A stretch of DNA of 64,000 nucleotides from Runella slithyformis DSM 19594. Its GTDB lineage: Bacteria; Bacteroidota; Bacteroidia; Cytophagales; Spirosomataceae. Where the stretch lies: NCBI RefSeq assembly GCF_000218895.1, contig NC_015703.1:3671001-3735000 (forward strand), in the 5' to 3' direction. Positions 18,205 through 28,430 of the stretch are shown here, one piece after another. Position 1 is the first letter of the stretch. Each line of letters begins with the position of its first letter. The position numbers and the translations under genes are program-made. The notes under the pieces were generated by a model. That model was not told the DNA's origin, made no database searches, and saw nothing but the letters and a program-made list of their open reading frames with translations.

Positions 18205-18345
18205 ATCTGCCAAGTCCGGACGACCCCGTCTAGGCGACCCCGTCTAGGCGACCCCGTCTAGGCGACCCCGTCTAGGCGACCCCGTCTAGGCGACCCCGTC
18301 TAGGCGACCCCGTCTAGGCGACCCCGTCTCAAAGACTTGGCAGGT
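18205..18345. repeat. Palindromic element with a 14-bp minisatellite in its loop
   Basis: Arms atctgccaagtc (18205-18216) and gacttggcaggt (18334-18345) pair with one mismatch. The loop holds the unit cgaccccgtctagg starting at 18221, 18235, 18249, 18263, 18277, 18291 and 18305, plus a final partial copy at 18319. A sibling element without expansion lies at 18461-18503 and shows where the array grew. Confidence 0.93.
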
Positions 18346-18377
18346 ATGGTTGAGTTATCCCACAAAACGACGGGGGA
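18346..18377 (-). repeat. Duplicated 3' end of the downstream ligase gene
   Basis: This stretch repeats the last codons of the ligase gene that ends at 18513. Reverse-strand reading gives 'RRFVG' and TAA at 18355-18357, against 'RRFVG' and TAA in the gene, with matching bases on both sides of the stop. With the adjoining palindromic element it forms a tandem duplication of the gene end plus palindrome. Confidence 0.75.
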
Positions 18378-18384
18378 TCTTCTC

Positions 18385-18443
18385 GCTGCTCTTTCGGATT
18401 TACAATCCGAAAGCAGGCTGATGCGGGATTTAAAATCCCGAAT
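18385..18443. repeat. Two short palindromic hairpins
   Basis: ttcggatt/aatccgaa (around 18393-18411, 3-nt loop) and cgggatt/aatcccg (around 18424-18440, 3-nt loop) lie side by side between the two larger palindromic elements. Similar small hairpins are common intergenic repeats in Bacteroidota; no gene is seen here. Confidence 0.6.
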
Positions 18444-18460
18444 AGCTGTAGTTTTTTAAT

Positions 18461-18503
18461 ACCTGCCAAGTCCGGATGGCTCCGTTTTAAAGACTTGGCA
18501 GGT
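18461..18503. repeat. Palindromic element, unexpanded copy
   Basis: Arms acctgccaagtc (18461-18472) and gacttggcaggt (18492-18503) are perfectly complementary with a 19-nt loop. It sits 9 bp after the ligase stop codon and can act as its terminator. Same family as 18205-18345. Confidence 0.88.
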
Positions 18504-18512
18504 ATCGTTGAA

Positions 18513-20183
18513 TTACCCCACAAAACGACGGGTGATATTCTTTGCTTTTTCGCGGGTTTCGGTGATGAGCGGATGAACGGGTTGAGCAACCATTTCCAGC
18601 ACATCTTCAATCGTATCCTTAAACAACAGACCGACGGGCAATTCGTGTTTTTCGTCGTCGCTGATCTTCAACACGGCCGTTGGCTTTACCTTTCCTGAAG
18701 CAGAAAGCTGACTGAACGTGCGGCGTGCTTCCATGTAGGCTTCCGTGGTGGCTTCAAATTCCACGTTCTGTAACGTACGTTCAGCAAGTTTCTGCGCAAT
18801 GTCAGCGTCCAGCGTCGAGAGCAGCTTCCGCAGATGAATCGTATCTTTACCCGTGCGGATACGCTCACGCAGGGATTGGCGAATCAGGTAGGTGATGGCA
18901 TGGGTGACGTCCAGACCGATCTCGGCCATCTGTTTGAAGATCAATGAGGTCGGCGACATCCCCGGCAGTGTATTGGGGTCGTGGAGCAGCACGCGTCCGT
19001 CGGGAGTAAGAAATCCGTCAATGCGGGCCACGGCATTCATGCCCAGTTTCTCAAACACCAACGCAATGTTGTATTGAATCTTTTGATTGTTTTCCAGGGC
19101 AGTTCTGACCGGGATAAACTTCCGCGTAACGTTCAGCTTGTATTTGGTCTTGAAATCGAATGTCTGATTTTCGTCCATTTTGGCAATTTCGGTCGGCGGC
19201 AGCGCAATGACAGTGCCATCATTGTCCTGAATTACCCCGCAGGAAAATTCCTGACCGGTCATAAATTCTTCCAGCAATACCTGATCTTCCGCATTAATGG
19301 AAAGTAAGGTAAATGAAGAATGAAGGGAAGCGTCCAGCTTATCCAACAGGTCGAGAGGATGGTAAATAGTTTCCTGCGTTTCCTGAATCACTACGGGATA
19401 ACCGATGCTCTCGTCCAGGTTTCCTATGCGTTGGGCAAAGGTGTGTTTTTCGGCCTCTGACCAACTTCTCCAGTCGTCGGCCCGTATTTCCAACGAAAAA
19501 AAGCATTGATTGACGGCTTTGGCAAAGGCATCTGCGCTGTCTTCTTTCACGATCGCCACGCCGATGGAAGAGCCCTGATGCGGAGCTTTGACCACAATCG
19601 GTAATCCAACGGCCGCTTTAGCTTCCTCAAATTTTTGTGAGATATCGGCCCCATGCCATTCTTCCCAACGCACCACGGCCATTTTTTTCTCCTGCCCGTT
19701 GGCACGGGCAATTTGCTCATTTTGCAGGATCTTATCAATGCTCACCGCTGACCCTAATAATCCCGGGCCCATGTACGGCATTTTATGCCATTCCATAAGT
19801 CCCTGAATGGCACCGTCTTCGCAGTCGGGGCCGTGGAGGATAATAAAGGCAAAATCGAAATATTTTTTGAAATCCTGCGGTTGGATCGGCGTGCCGATGC
19901 CGTGCATCAACGCCTCCAATTCGGCGGGCGAAAGTTGCTGCTGCAACGATTCAATGTACACTTCAAAGCCACCTTCTCTGAAGGCGGGACCCGGATAAAA
20001 AGCGCGAATACCGGAATGGTAAAGGGTGGATTCATCGGTCAGGATAAAATTACCGAGACTGTCTACAAACACCAAAACGGGCGTAAACAGTGCTTTGTCC
20101 ATGTTTTCGTAGGCCGTTTTACCGCCTGCATAGGAGATTTCGCGCTCACGCGCGGGTCCGCCAAAAAAGATTCCGATACGCAC
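18513..20183 (-). CDS. D-alanine--D-alanine ligase-like ATP-grasp enzyme, long form
   Basis: 556 residues, against 300-370 for ordinary Ddl. It starts 'MRIGIFFGGPAREREISYAGG' (N-terminal Ddl fold). ATP-grasp segments include 'FDFAFIILHGPDCEDGAIQGLM', 'PYMGPGLLGSAVSIDK', 'PIVVKAPHQGSSIGVAIV', 'LEEFMTGQEFSCGVI' and 'RIDGFLTPDGRVLLHDPNTLPGM' (metal-binding Asp/Asn). Extra sequence lies near residues 225-290, and about 120 residues follow the catalytic core. It may be the cell-wall ligase or a related dipeptide ligase; with no second ddl in view this is open. Its 3' end is duplicated at 18346-18377. Confidence 0.8.
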   Translation of the reverse strand: MRIGIFFGGPAREREISYAGGKTAYENMDKALFTPVLVFVDSLGNFILTDESTLYHSGIRAFYPGPAFREGGFEVYIESLQQQLSPAELEALMHGIGTPIQPQDFKKYFDFAFIILHGPDCEDGAIQGLMEWHKMPYMGPGLLGSAVSIDKILQNEQIARANGQEKKMAVVRWEEWHGADISQKFEEAKAAVGLPIVVKAPHQGSSIGVAIVKEDSADAFAKAVNQCFFSLEIRADDWRSWSEAEKHTFAQRIGNLDESIGYPVVIQETQETIYHPLDLLDKLDASLHSSFTLLSINAEDQVLLEEFMTGQEFSCGVIQDNDGTVIALPPTEIAKMDENQTFDFKTKYKLNVTRKFIPVRTALENNQKIQYNIALVFEKLGMNAVARIDGFLTPDGRVLLHDPNTLPGMSPTSLIFKQMAEIGLDVTHAITYLIRQSLRERIRTGKDTIHLRKLLSTLDADIAQKLAERTLQNVEFEATTEAYMEARRTFSQLSASGKVKPTAVLKISDDEKHELPVGLLFKDTIEDVLEMVAQPVHPLITETREKAKNITRRFVG

Positions 20184-20256
20184 GGGTTTATTGAGTGATT
20201 TAGTGAATGACTGATTGAATGAATGTGCAAAGGTAAATGGTTGAAGTTGTCAGCAC

Positions 20257-21168
20257 CTATTTCGATGAGAAATAATCAAAAGCCGCTTTGGCCACTTCAG
20301 CAATGACTCGGTCGCTTTCTTTATCGCTCTTTTTTGTATTGGAATAGAAAGTGCTGATAATAAAGTGTTTACCATTGGGTAGTGTCACGATACCGATGTC
20401 GTTGGTAGCGGCAGTAATGCCCTCGCTGTTGACCCCCGAAAGCCCCGACTTATGCGCCACGATGGTGCCCGCAGGTAACAGCCCTTTGATTTTCTGAGCA
20501 CCGGTAGTGGCTCCTGTTAACGTTTGCCACATAAAAGCATGACTTGCAGGAGAAAGAATTTTCTTTTGATAAAACTTCTCCAATAATTGTACGGCTGACC
20601 AGGGAGTTGTCCAATTGGAAAATTGGGCCTTGACATCTTTGTGCATTTGTTCTTCCGTGGTCATGATGGCTACGTCGGTCATACCGATGCTTTTGATGTA
20701 ATTATCGACTACTCGGGGGCCGCCCATGATCCTGAATAAAATATCGCACCCGTTGTTGTCACTTTGCGCCACCGTAAATTGGAGCAATTCACTGAGTGGA
20801 ATCTCTACGTTTCCATTGGGGTATTTTTCACGCAACGGGCTCCAAGTATCAGGCAGCAGGTCCTTCTTTAGAATAAGTATCTTCTGGTTCAGCTTCAATT
20901 TTCCCTGATCGACCTGATTCAGGATGGCCAGCCCCAAATGAAATTTATACACACTCTGCATGGCAAAATGAACGTGATTATTGAGCGTAAGCGTATCACG
21001 ATTATTCAATCCCGAAATACCAATGCCTAAAGTGCCGTCGGTGGCCGAAACGATTTGCCTGATTTTTTGTTTCAAAGACTCGATTTGACCAAATGTACAA
21101 TACGAAGTCAGGCTGATAAAAAGCGTAAGAAACCGGGTTTTCAGTGGAATGGTTTTGATGGTGTACAT
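20257..21168 (-). CDS. Class A beta-lactamase, subclass A2-like
   Basis: 303 residues with a signal peptide ('FLTLFISLTSYCTFGQ'). Active-site elements: Ser72-Val-Tyr-Lys75 ('AMQSVYKFHL'), Ser136-Asp-Asn138, a Glu near 172 in 'TTEEQMHKD', and Lys239-Ser-Gly241. The 'TEEQMHKD...WTTPW' omega-loop region resembles PER/CepA-type enzymes of Bacteroidota, which often act on cephalosporins; the actual spectrum is unknown. It follows the ligase gene on the same strand and has no mobile-element genes beside it, so it is probably chromosomal and intrinsic. Confidence 0.9.
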   Translation of the reverse strand: MYTIKTIPLKTRFLTLFISLTSYCTFGQIESLKQKIRQIVSATDGTLGIGISGLNNRDTLTLNNHVHFAMQSVYKFHLGLAILNQVDQGKLKLNQKILILKKDLLPDTWSPLREKYPNGNVEIPLSELLQFTVAQSDNNGCDILFRIMGGPRVVDNYIKSIGMTDVAIMTTEEQMHKDVKAQFSNWTTPWSAVQLLEKFYQKKILSPASHAFMWQTLTGATTGAQKIKGLLPAGTIVAHKSGLSGVNSEGITAATNDIGIVTLPNGKHFIISTFYSNTKKSDKESDRVIAEVAKAAFDYFSSK

Positions 21169-21398
21169 AGTAAAGAAAAAAAAGAGTATTGTTTACGAAA
21201 ACTCACCGTGCAGCCGTGCTTTAGCCAAATGCAAATTTAGAGTAGTTTAGGCTGTGACCGTCATTTTTTCTATGAAATAAGCATCCGGATGGGTGTGCCA
21301 ACGGGCATCTTCGGCATCCCGGTCGTAGCATTTGCGGAGAGGTGGCGGAGCGTATATTTCATTTTATCATAGGTTTTTTGACTCTAATTTTTACTACC

Positions 21399-22019
21399 TT
21401 ACCTTGGGTTGGGAATGGTCGCTTTCAGGCGATAACGCAACACTACTTTTTTACCCGATATTTTTTCTAACATAGGCTTTAAAATCAGGTTGGCGTTTTG
21501 TTTGGTTTGGTTCAGAATTCCCATGTCAAGCGCCGATTGTTGGATTTGTTTTTCGGCCTGTCGGTAGGCTTCCTGGACCAATTTGGCCTCTTCCGTAAAG
21601 GCGTATTCGGTGTTGTATACTTTTGATTTGGTGTGGTCAATTTTATAAGTACAGAGTTCAGGTTCAGGCAGATGAATCACCACGGTATCGGATTCGGTCG
21701 TAATGTCGGAGGTAGTGATTTTCGTTAGGTCAATGCAGCCGATGGCTTCGCCCTGTACGATCAAAATCGCTTTCGGATTGGGAAACCATTGGACGATCTG
21801 CTCGTGCTCTACAATGTCTTTAAAATTATAACGGACCAACTCCAGTTTTCCCAATGACTGCACCTCTTCCAGCACCATGGCGTGGGTAGTTTCCGTCTCT
21901 TCGGAGGATCCGAGAGAAAACCATTTTCCGGTCTTCATCCCTTCCCAAACGGAGATGATTCCGACGATAATAATGGCAAAAAGCAACAGACGAAGTAACA
22001 AACGGACGACAGCGGTCAT
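21399..22019 (-). CDS. DUF4230 membrane-anchored protein
   Basis: About 206 residues from ATG at 22019 (MTAVVRLLLR). One N-terminal transmembrane helix (LLLFAIIIVGIISVW) is followed by a soluble domain with 'VLEEVQSLGKLELVRYNFKDIVEH' and a C-terminal 'AEKQIQQSALDMGILNQTKQNA', typical of DUF4230. The frame is open 23 codons further upstream, but that part lacks the family pattern and would put a long stretch before the membrane helix. Function unknown. Divergent from pyrG. Confidence 0.8.
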   Translation of the reverse strand: MTAVVRLLLRLLLFAIIIVGIISVWEGMKTGKWFSLGSSEETETTHAMVLEEVQSLGKLELVRYNFKDIVEHEQIVQWFPNPKAILIVQGEAIGCIDLTKITTSDITTESDTVVIHLPEPELCTYKIDHTKSKVYNTEYAFTEEAKLVQEAYRQAEKQIQQSALDMGILNQTKQNANLILKPMLEKISGKKVVLRYRLKATIPNPR

Positions 22020-22184
22020 GGAGTACAGGGATTTGAAAAGTAAAAGTAAGAAAGTTGAACCAAAATGTGGGCGGCAAACTATTTTCAAGATTTTATTAAT
22101 TTTTTTATCGTTGGTTATCAGGTTTTTACGTCAAAATTCAGCACCCCTCTTAATGTCCGATAGTGACTCAGTGGTGAATTTTAG

Positions 22185-22192
22185 TACCTTTG
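22185..22192 (+). promoter_or_regulatory. Candidate -7 promoter element for pyrG
   Basis: TACCTTTG matches the Bacteroidota -7 consensus TAnnTTTG 35 nt before the pyrG ATG. No clear TTG was seen at the expected -33 position, so it rests on the -7 box alone. Confidence 0.4.
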
Positions 22193-22202
22193 TATCCCGT
22201 AA

Positions 22203-23912
<1,710 letters not shown>

Positions 23913-23929
23913 ATAAAGCAGTCGCTCGC

Positions 23930-24034
23930 GTCTCGCAAGTGACTTTATCAGCAGGCCTTCGGCCTAAAGAACGGCTGGAAGCCTGTCAATAATTATCACG
24001 CCTTGGGTCGCCCCGTCGCAAGTCGCGAGCGATT
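23930..24034. repeat. Imperfect palindromic intergenic element
   Basis: The outer arms around 23931-23950 (contain tcgctcgcg) and 24014-24034 (contain cgcgagcga) pair imperfectly. Inside are a short hairpin (aggcc ttc ggcct) and 'ggctggaagcctg'. It lies between the convergent pyrG and ribD genes and holds no gene. Confidence 0.6.
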
Positions 24035-24037
24035 GCA

Positions 24038-24068
24038 AAAGGAGCCGATTATCGGCTCCTTTCGTTTT
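24038..24068 (+). terminator. Rho-independent terminator between pyrG and ribD
   Basis: Arms aaaggagccga (24038-24048) and tcggctccttt (24052-24062) are perfect with a 3-nt loop; 'cgttttt' follows. A-rich sequence on the left side may allow weak action on the other strand. Confidence 0.85.
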
Positions 24069-24084
24069 TCAGGGCTAAGGTTGC

Positions 24085-25146
24085 TCACTCTTTCTCGTAA
24101 TAAGCCAGCCAGTCGGTACCTATTTGTTTTTGGGTAATCAACCGAACTCCCGTGGGCAACAGCGGAGCCGAAGTGCCTTTACGGATAGGAGTGGGACTTG
24201 TAAACACCCTGATCTCATCAAAATGCCCGTCGTTCAAAAATGCCTGAAGGAGTTGGGCACCGCCTTCTACCAGCACGGACTGTATCTTCCGTTTATGCAG
24301 GTCGGATAAAAAACGGTCGATAAAATTCTCGTCAAAATTAATCTGTACAAACGTAGTTTCTCCTTCTTCTTCGTTGCTGAAGGCATTATAGAGTAGCGTT
24401 TTTTGAGTATTGTCAAACACATGAAGCTCGTGCGGCAGGCGTAAAGTGCGGTCAAGAACAATACGGATTGGATTCGGCCCCGTCCACAGACGGGCGTTGA
24501 GTTGGGGATTATCATTGAGGGCCGTGTTGGTACCGACCAAAATCGCATCTTCCTGCGTGCGCCATTGGTGACTCAACGTTCGCGACTGTCGGCAACTGAT
24601 CATGAGCGGTTGTTTGTCTTCGTCGGCAATAAAGCCGTCGGCAGTTTGGGCCCATTTCAGAATGATATACGGACGTTTTTGCTCAAAAAAAGTAAAAAAA
24701 CGGGCATTCAATGTGCGGCCTTCCTCAGACAACACTCCCGTAATGACCTCTATACCCGTCTCCCGTAACTTCTCAATTCCTTTCCCCGCCACCAGTGGAT
24801 TCGGGTCATCGTTGCAGATAACGACGCGTTTTACCCGTTTTTCGATCAACAGATCGGCGCAGGGCGGGGTTTTGCCAAAGTGAGAGCAAGGTTCAAGCGT
24901 CACGTATACCGTGGCTTCGGGTAGGAGAGGAGCGGAGTTTTGTGCCAGTGCGTCATTGACGGCATTGACCTCGGCGTGTCTTTCGCCATAGCGTTGATGC
25001 CAACCTTCTCCGATGATTCGGTCATTGCTGACAATCACGCAGCCTACCATCGGATTAGGGCTAACCCTGCCGCGTCCGAGGGTGGCAAGTTCCAATGCAC
25101 GGCGCATGTATAGGCTATCCATGGGTTGTAAGGAGTCGTTCATCAA
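24085..25146 (-). CDS. ribD: Bifunctional riboflavin biosynthesis deaminase/reductase RibD
   Basis: 353 residues, two domains. The deaminase half has the zinc site 'RHAEVNAV' and 'YVTLEPCSHFGKTPPCADLL'. The reductase half begins near 'RPYIILKWAQTADGFIAD' and carries 'DAILVGTNTALNDNPQLNAR' and 'SVLVEGGAQLLQAFL'. Catalyses steps two and three of riboflavin synthesis. The first Met pair at 25146/25143 or 'MDSLYMRRALELA' a few codons on are all possible starts. Divergent from tyrA. Confidence 0.95.
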   Translation of the reverse strand: MMNDSLQPMDSLYMRRALELATLGRGRVSPNPMVGCVIVSNDRIIGEGWHQRYGERHAEVNAVNDALAQNSAPLLPEATVYVTLEPCSHFGKTPPCADLLIEKRVKRVVICNDDPNPLVAGKGIEKLRETGIEVITGVLSEEGRTLNARFFTFFEQKRPYIILKWAQTADGFIADEDKQPLMISCRQSRTLSHQWRTQEDAILVGTNTALNDNPQLNARLWTGPNPIRIVLDRTLRLPHELHVFDNTQKTLLYNAFSNEEEGETTFVQINFDENFIDRFLSDLHKRKIQSVLVEGGAQLLQAFLNDGHFDEIRVFTSPTPIRKGTSAPLLPTGVRLITQKQIGTDWLAYYEKE

Positions 25147-25212
25147 AAGTCATTGGTAATTGAATGCAACAAATTAACAAAACAAAAAGCCGGATTAAAA
25201 ACCGGAACTCCC

Positions 25213-25220
25213 TACTTTTG
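25213..25220 (+). promoter_or_regulatory. Candidate -7 promoter element for tyrA
   Basis: TACTTTTG fits TAnnTTTG and lies 49 nt before ATG at 25269. Because it falls inside the longer possible reading frame from 25164, it supports the downstream start. Confidence 0.45.
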
Positions 25221-25268
25221 CAACCCAATAGAAGTGATTCCTTCACTGATTCTTTAATTTATTCAAAA

Positions 25269-26126
25269 ATGATTACCACTATCATCGGTATTGGACTGCT
25301 TGGCGGCTCGTATGCCCTTTCATTACGGGACAAATACCCAAAAATGCATTTTATCGGAGTGGATGCTTCCGAAGTTCACGGACGTTTGGCGGTAGCTAAG
25401 GGTATTGTTGACGAAGTACTTCCGATGGAAATCGCCATTCCCAAATCAGATCTGGTCGTATTGGCTGTACCTGTCAATTATATTGTAGAACTATTGCCGC
25501 AGGTATTGGATTTAATTCACGGTAAAGCCACCGTAGTAGATCTGGGTTCTACCAAACGGCTTATCTGTGAAGTAGCCGACGCCCATCCGCATCGGCATCG
25601 TTTTGTGGCGGCGCACCCGATGGCAGGAACCGAGAATTCGGGCCCTTCGGCGGCTTTTCGTGAGTTATTGCCCGAGAAAAATGTCATTCTCTGCGATTGT
25701 GAAAAAAGTGATGCCGACAGTGTAGCGCTCGTGGAAGCTCTTTTCAGGGACATTGGCATGAAACTCCACTACATGACCCCCGCTGAGCACGATCTGCATT
25801 TGGCGTATGTGTCGCATTTGAGCCACGTGACGTCGTTTGCGCTGGGATATACGGTGTTGGAAAAGGAAAGAGACGAGCAAAATATCTTTGATATGGCAAG
25901 TACGGGTTTCAGCTCAACCGTACGTTTGGCCAAAAGTTCACCCGCGATGTGGGCACCTATTTTTGACCAAAACCGTGAAAATCTCTCACGGGCGCTGGGT
26001 GATTACATTGAGTTTTTGCAGCAATACAAAACCTTTATTGATGACCGCGATATTCAGGCAAGCGTTGATTTTATGCAACGCGCCAACGAGATTCGGCGGA
26101 TACTGTCGGGAATTGAGAAAAAGTAG
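25269..26126 (+). CDS. tyrA: Prephenate dehydrogenase
   Basis: About 285 residues. Converts prephenate to 4-hydroxyphenylpyruvate in tyrosine synthesis. The start 'MITTIIGIGLLGGSYALSLR' is the NAD-binding GxGxxGG fold at the very N-terminus as expected. Later come 'VVDLGSTKRLICE', 'FVAAHPMAGTENSGPSAA' and 'HLAYVSHLSHVTSFAL' with the catalytic His. The frame is open from 25164, but those 35 residues are low-complexity and contain a likely promoter, so 25269 is chosen. No chorismate mutase or ACT domain is fused. Confidence 0.93.
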   Translation: MITTIIGIGLLGGSYALSLRDKYPKMHFIGVDASEVHGRLAVAKGIVDEVLPMEIAIPKSDLVVLAVPVNYIVELLPQVLDLIHGKATVVDLGSTKRLICEVADAHPHRHRFVAAHPMAGTENSGPSAAFRELLPEKNVILCDCEKSDADSVALVEALFRDIGMKLHYMTPAEHDLHLAYVSHLSHVTSFALGYTVLEKERDEQNIFDMASTGFSSTVRLAKSSPAMWAPIFDQNRENLSRALGDYIEFLQQYKTFIDDRDIQASVDFMQRANEIRRILSGIEKK

Positions 26127-26193
26127 GGCTTTTTCTATACTCCTTTAGCAAATGTTCGGGGGGCGGCTCATTAGATAAAGTAACAAACTCGCT

Positions 26194-26201
26194 TACATTT
26201 G
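26194..26201 (+). promoter_or_regulatory. Candidate -7 promoter element for the carboxylase gene
   Basis: TACATTTG fits TAnnTTTG, 46 nt before the ATG at 26247. No convincing -33 TTG is seen. Confidence 0.4.
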
Positions 26202-26246
26202 TGTCTGATTATACAAATCATCCCTGAATCGAGCTAATCAACAACT

Positions 26247-27800
26247 ATGACGAATCAACCTGCGAACCGGAACCAAATCCTGGATACAAAAAACGAGGAG
26301 GCATTGCTCGGTGGCGGTGCCAAACGAATTGCTCAACAACACAAAAAAGGAAAGTTACACGCCCGCGAACGGGTAGAATTGCTGCTCGATGCAGGTTCGT
26401 TTGAAGAGATCGGCAAGTTTGTGATGCACCGCTGCAAAGATTTTGGACTGGAAAAAGAGTACTATTTAGGCGATGGCGTCATCACAGGCTACGGCACCAT
26501 TGACGGTCGGTTAGTGTACGTATTTGCGCAGGATTTTACGGTTTTTGGTGGCTCGCTGTCCGAAACCCACGCCGAAAAGATCTGTAAGATTATGGATCTG
26601 GCCATGAAAAACGGCGCTCCGGTGATTGGTTTAAACGATTCCGGCGGAGCCCGTATTCAGGAAGGAGTAATGTCGTTGGCGGGTTATGCCGATATCTTTT
26701 ACCGCAATACGCTGGCGTCGGGCGTCATTCCGCAGATTTCTGCCATTATGGGCCCCTGTGCGGGCGGAGCGGTGTATTCGCCGGCCATTACGGATTTTAT
26801 CATGATGGTTGAAAATACGTCGTATATGTTCGTGACCGGGCCTAATGTGGTCAAAACCGTAACCCACGAAGACGTAACCTCGGAAGAACTTGGCGGAGCC
26901 ATGACCCATGCCACCAAATCGGGCGTGACCCACTTTGTGAGCGCCAACGAGGTAGAATGCATTACGGATATTCGCCGACTGCTGAGTTATATTCCTCAAA
27001 ACTGTGAAGAAGATGTGCCCATGCTACCCTATGCCGGCGGGGACGAAAAGAGAGTGAAATTAAATTCCGTGATTCCCGACAATCCCAATCAGCCGTATGA
27101 TATGCGAGAGGTCATCGACGAAATCGTGGACGGAGGCAGTTTTTGGGAGGTACATAAATATTTTGCCGAAAATATCGTGGTAGGCTTTGCCCGCCTGGGA
27201 GGTCGCAGTATCGGTATTGTTGCCAATCAACCTGCCGTATTGGCGGGGGTGTTAGACATTGACTCCAGTACCAAGGGGGCGCGGTTTGTGCGTTTTTGCG
27301 ACAGTTTCAACATCCCGTTGCTGGTATTGGAAGATGTGCCCGGCTTTTTGCCCGGTACCGATCAGGAATGGAACGCCATCATTACCAATGGAGCCAAGTT
27401 ATTGTACGCTTTTTGCGAGGCAACGGTGCCGCGCGTAACGGTCATTACGCGCAAAGCCTACGGTGGTGCCTACGACGTAATGAACTCCAAACACATCGGC
27501 GCCGATATGAATTATGCCTGGCCAAGTGCCGAGATCGCCGTGATGGGCGCGGGAGGAGCGGCTGAGATCATTTTCAAAAAAGAAATTGCCGAAGCAGCCG
27601 ATCCGGCGGCCAAATTGCAGGAAAAAATACAGGAATACACGACCAAGTTTGCCCATCCCTACCGGGCCGCTCACCGGGGGTACGTGGATGAGGTGATCTA
27701 TCCGGAGCAGACCCGGGAAAAACTGCTGAGAGCGTTCAAAATGCTCGAAAACAAAGTGGCAATCTTGCCTAAGAAAAAACACGGAAACATACCTCTGTAA
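26247..27800 (+). CDS. Acyl-CoA carboxylase beta subunit (propionyl-CoA carboxylase-type carboxyltransferase)
   Basis: 517-residue carboxyltransferase. '[23 protein letters not shown]' at the N-terminus, '[25 protein letters not shown]', '[14 protein letters not shown]' and '[20 protein letters not shown]' form the N-terminal half; '[17 protein letters not shown]' and '[19 protein letters not shown]' lie in the acyl-CoA half. It transfers CO2 from carboxybiotin to propionyl-CoA, acetyl-CoA or a related ester. The biotin-carrying alpha subunit is not in the window, though birA is 16 kb away. Confidence 0.93.
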   Translation: MTNQPANRNQILDTKNEEALLGGGAKRIAQQHKKGKLHARERVELLLDAGSFEEIGKFVMHRCKDFGLEKEYYLGDGVITGYGTIDGRLVYVFAQDFTVFGGSLSETHAEKICKIMDLAMKNGAPVIGLNDSGGARIQEGVMSLAGYADIFYRNTLASGVIPQISAIMGPCAGGAVYSPAITDFIMMVENTSYMFVTGPNVVKTVTHEDVTSEELGGAMTHATKSGVTHFVSANEVECITDIRRLLSYIPQNCEEDVPMLPYAGGDEKRVKLNSVIPDNPNQPYDMREVIDEIVDGGSFWEVHKYFAENIVVGFARLGGRSIGIVANQPAVLAGVLDIDSSTKGARFVRFCDSFNIPLLVLEDVPGFLPGTDQEWNAIITNGAKLLYAFCEATVPRVTVITRKAYGGAYDVMNSKHIGADMNYAWPSAEIAVMGAGGAAEIIFKKEIAEAADPAAKLQEKIQEYTTKFAHPYRAAHRGYVDEVIYPEQTREKLLRAFKMLENKVAILPKKKHGNIPL

Positions 27801-27804
27801 GAAA

Positions 27805-27842
27805 ACAGGCAGGGAGTGAATTTTGGTTTACTCCCTGCCTGT
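27805..27842. terminator. Bidirectional hairpin terminator
   Basis: Arms acaggcagggagt (27805-27817) and actccctgcctgt (27830-27842) are perfectly complementary with a 12-nt loop. It lies between the convergent carboxylase and AraC-type regulator genes. Confidence 0.85.
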
Positions 27843-27851
27843 ATCATAAGA

Positions 27852-28430
27852 CTAAAGCTGCGGTTTCTTCATCGCTGTAAAATCGGAATGGTATTTGGTC
27901 TTCAGTTTACCGGGCGTGATTTGGTAACGCTTCTTAAATACCAAAATAAATTTGATTGGCTCTGAGTACCCCAACAATTCAGAAACTTCTTTGACTGAAT
28001 ATTCTTCTTTTTCGATCAGATTTTTGGCCTGAATCAATTTTTGTGTCTTAAAGTACTGGTAATAGGGCTCGCGGTATACCTTCTTGAAGATTGATTTAAA
28101 CTTTGACTGGCTCAGACCAAGGCGCTGAGCGGCTTCATCTACCGAGGGTATTTTGCTGGTGATGTGATTTGTTATTTCATTATGCAGAACAGAAAGCTGT
28201 TCTATAATTGATACACTTACTTTCTTACCGTGAAAGGTGCCCGGAATTTTAGGGGAAATTTGGTGAAAATACTCGTTTTCTCTTTTATCTTGAAAACAAC
28301 TGAACGAAATCCCTTTTTGAAGTAAAAGATTAAAAACAGTTTCGGCATCTTCCTTTGAAATACGAATCTCCAACGTGGAAATATTTTTTTCGTCAATTGA
28401 TAAATCAGTAGAAGGGAGTAAAGTGGTCAT
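27852..28430 (-). CDS. AraC-family transcriptional regulator
   Basis: 192 residues. The C-terminal half holds two HTH segments: 'SVDEAAQRLGLSQSKFKSIFKKVY' and 'SVKEVSELLGYSEPIKFILVFKKRYQITPGKLK', the AraC/XylS DNA-binding domain. The N-terminal part (about 90 residues) matches no ligand-binding domain I recognise. A 1.3-kb AT-rich gap lies upstream, so its target is not obvious. Confidence 0.85.
   Translation of the reverse strand: MTTLLPSTDLSIDEKNISTLEIRISKEDAETVFNLLLQKGISFSCFQDKRENEYFHQISPKIPGTFHGKKVSVSIIEQLSVLHNEITNHITSKIPSVDEAAQRLGLSQSKFKSIFKKVYREPYYQYFKTQKLIQAKNLIEKEEYSVKEVSELLGYSEPIKFILVFKKRYQITPGKLKTKYHSDFTAMKKPQL

Noticed and set aside
21170-21398. Short frames between the beta-lactamase and the DUF4230 gene, including a 38-codon stretch ending near 21247
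   Set aside because: No start codon in the protein-like frame and no family recognised; too short to claim as a gene remnant.
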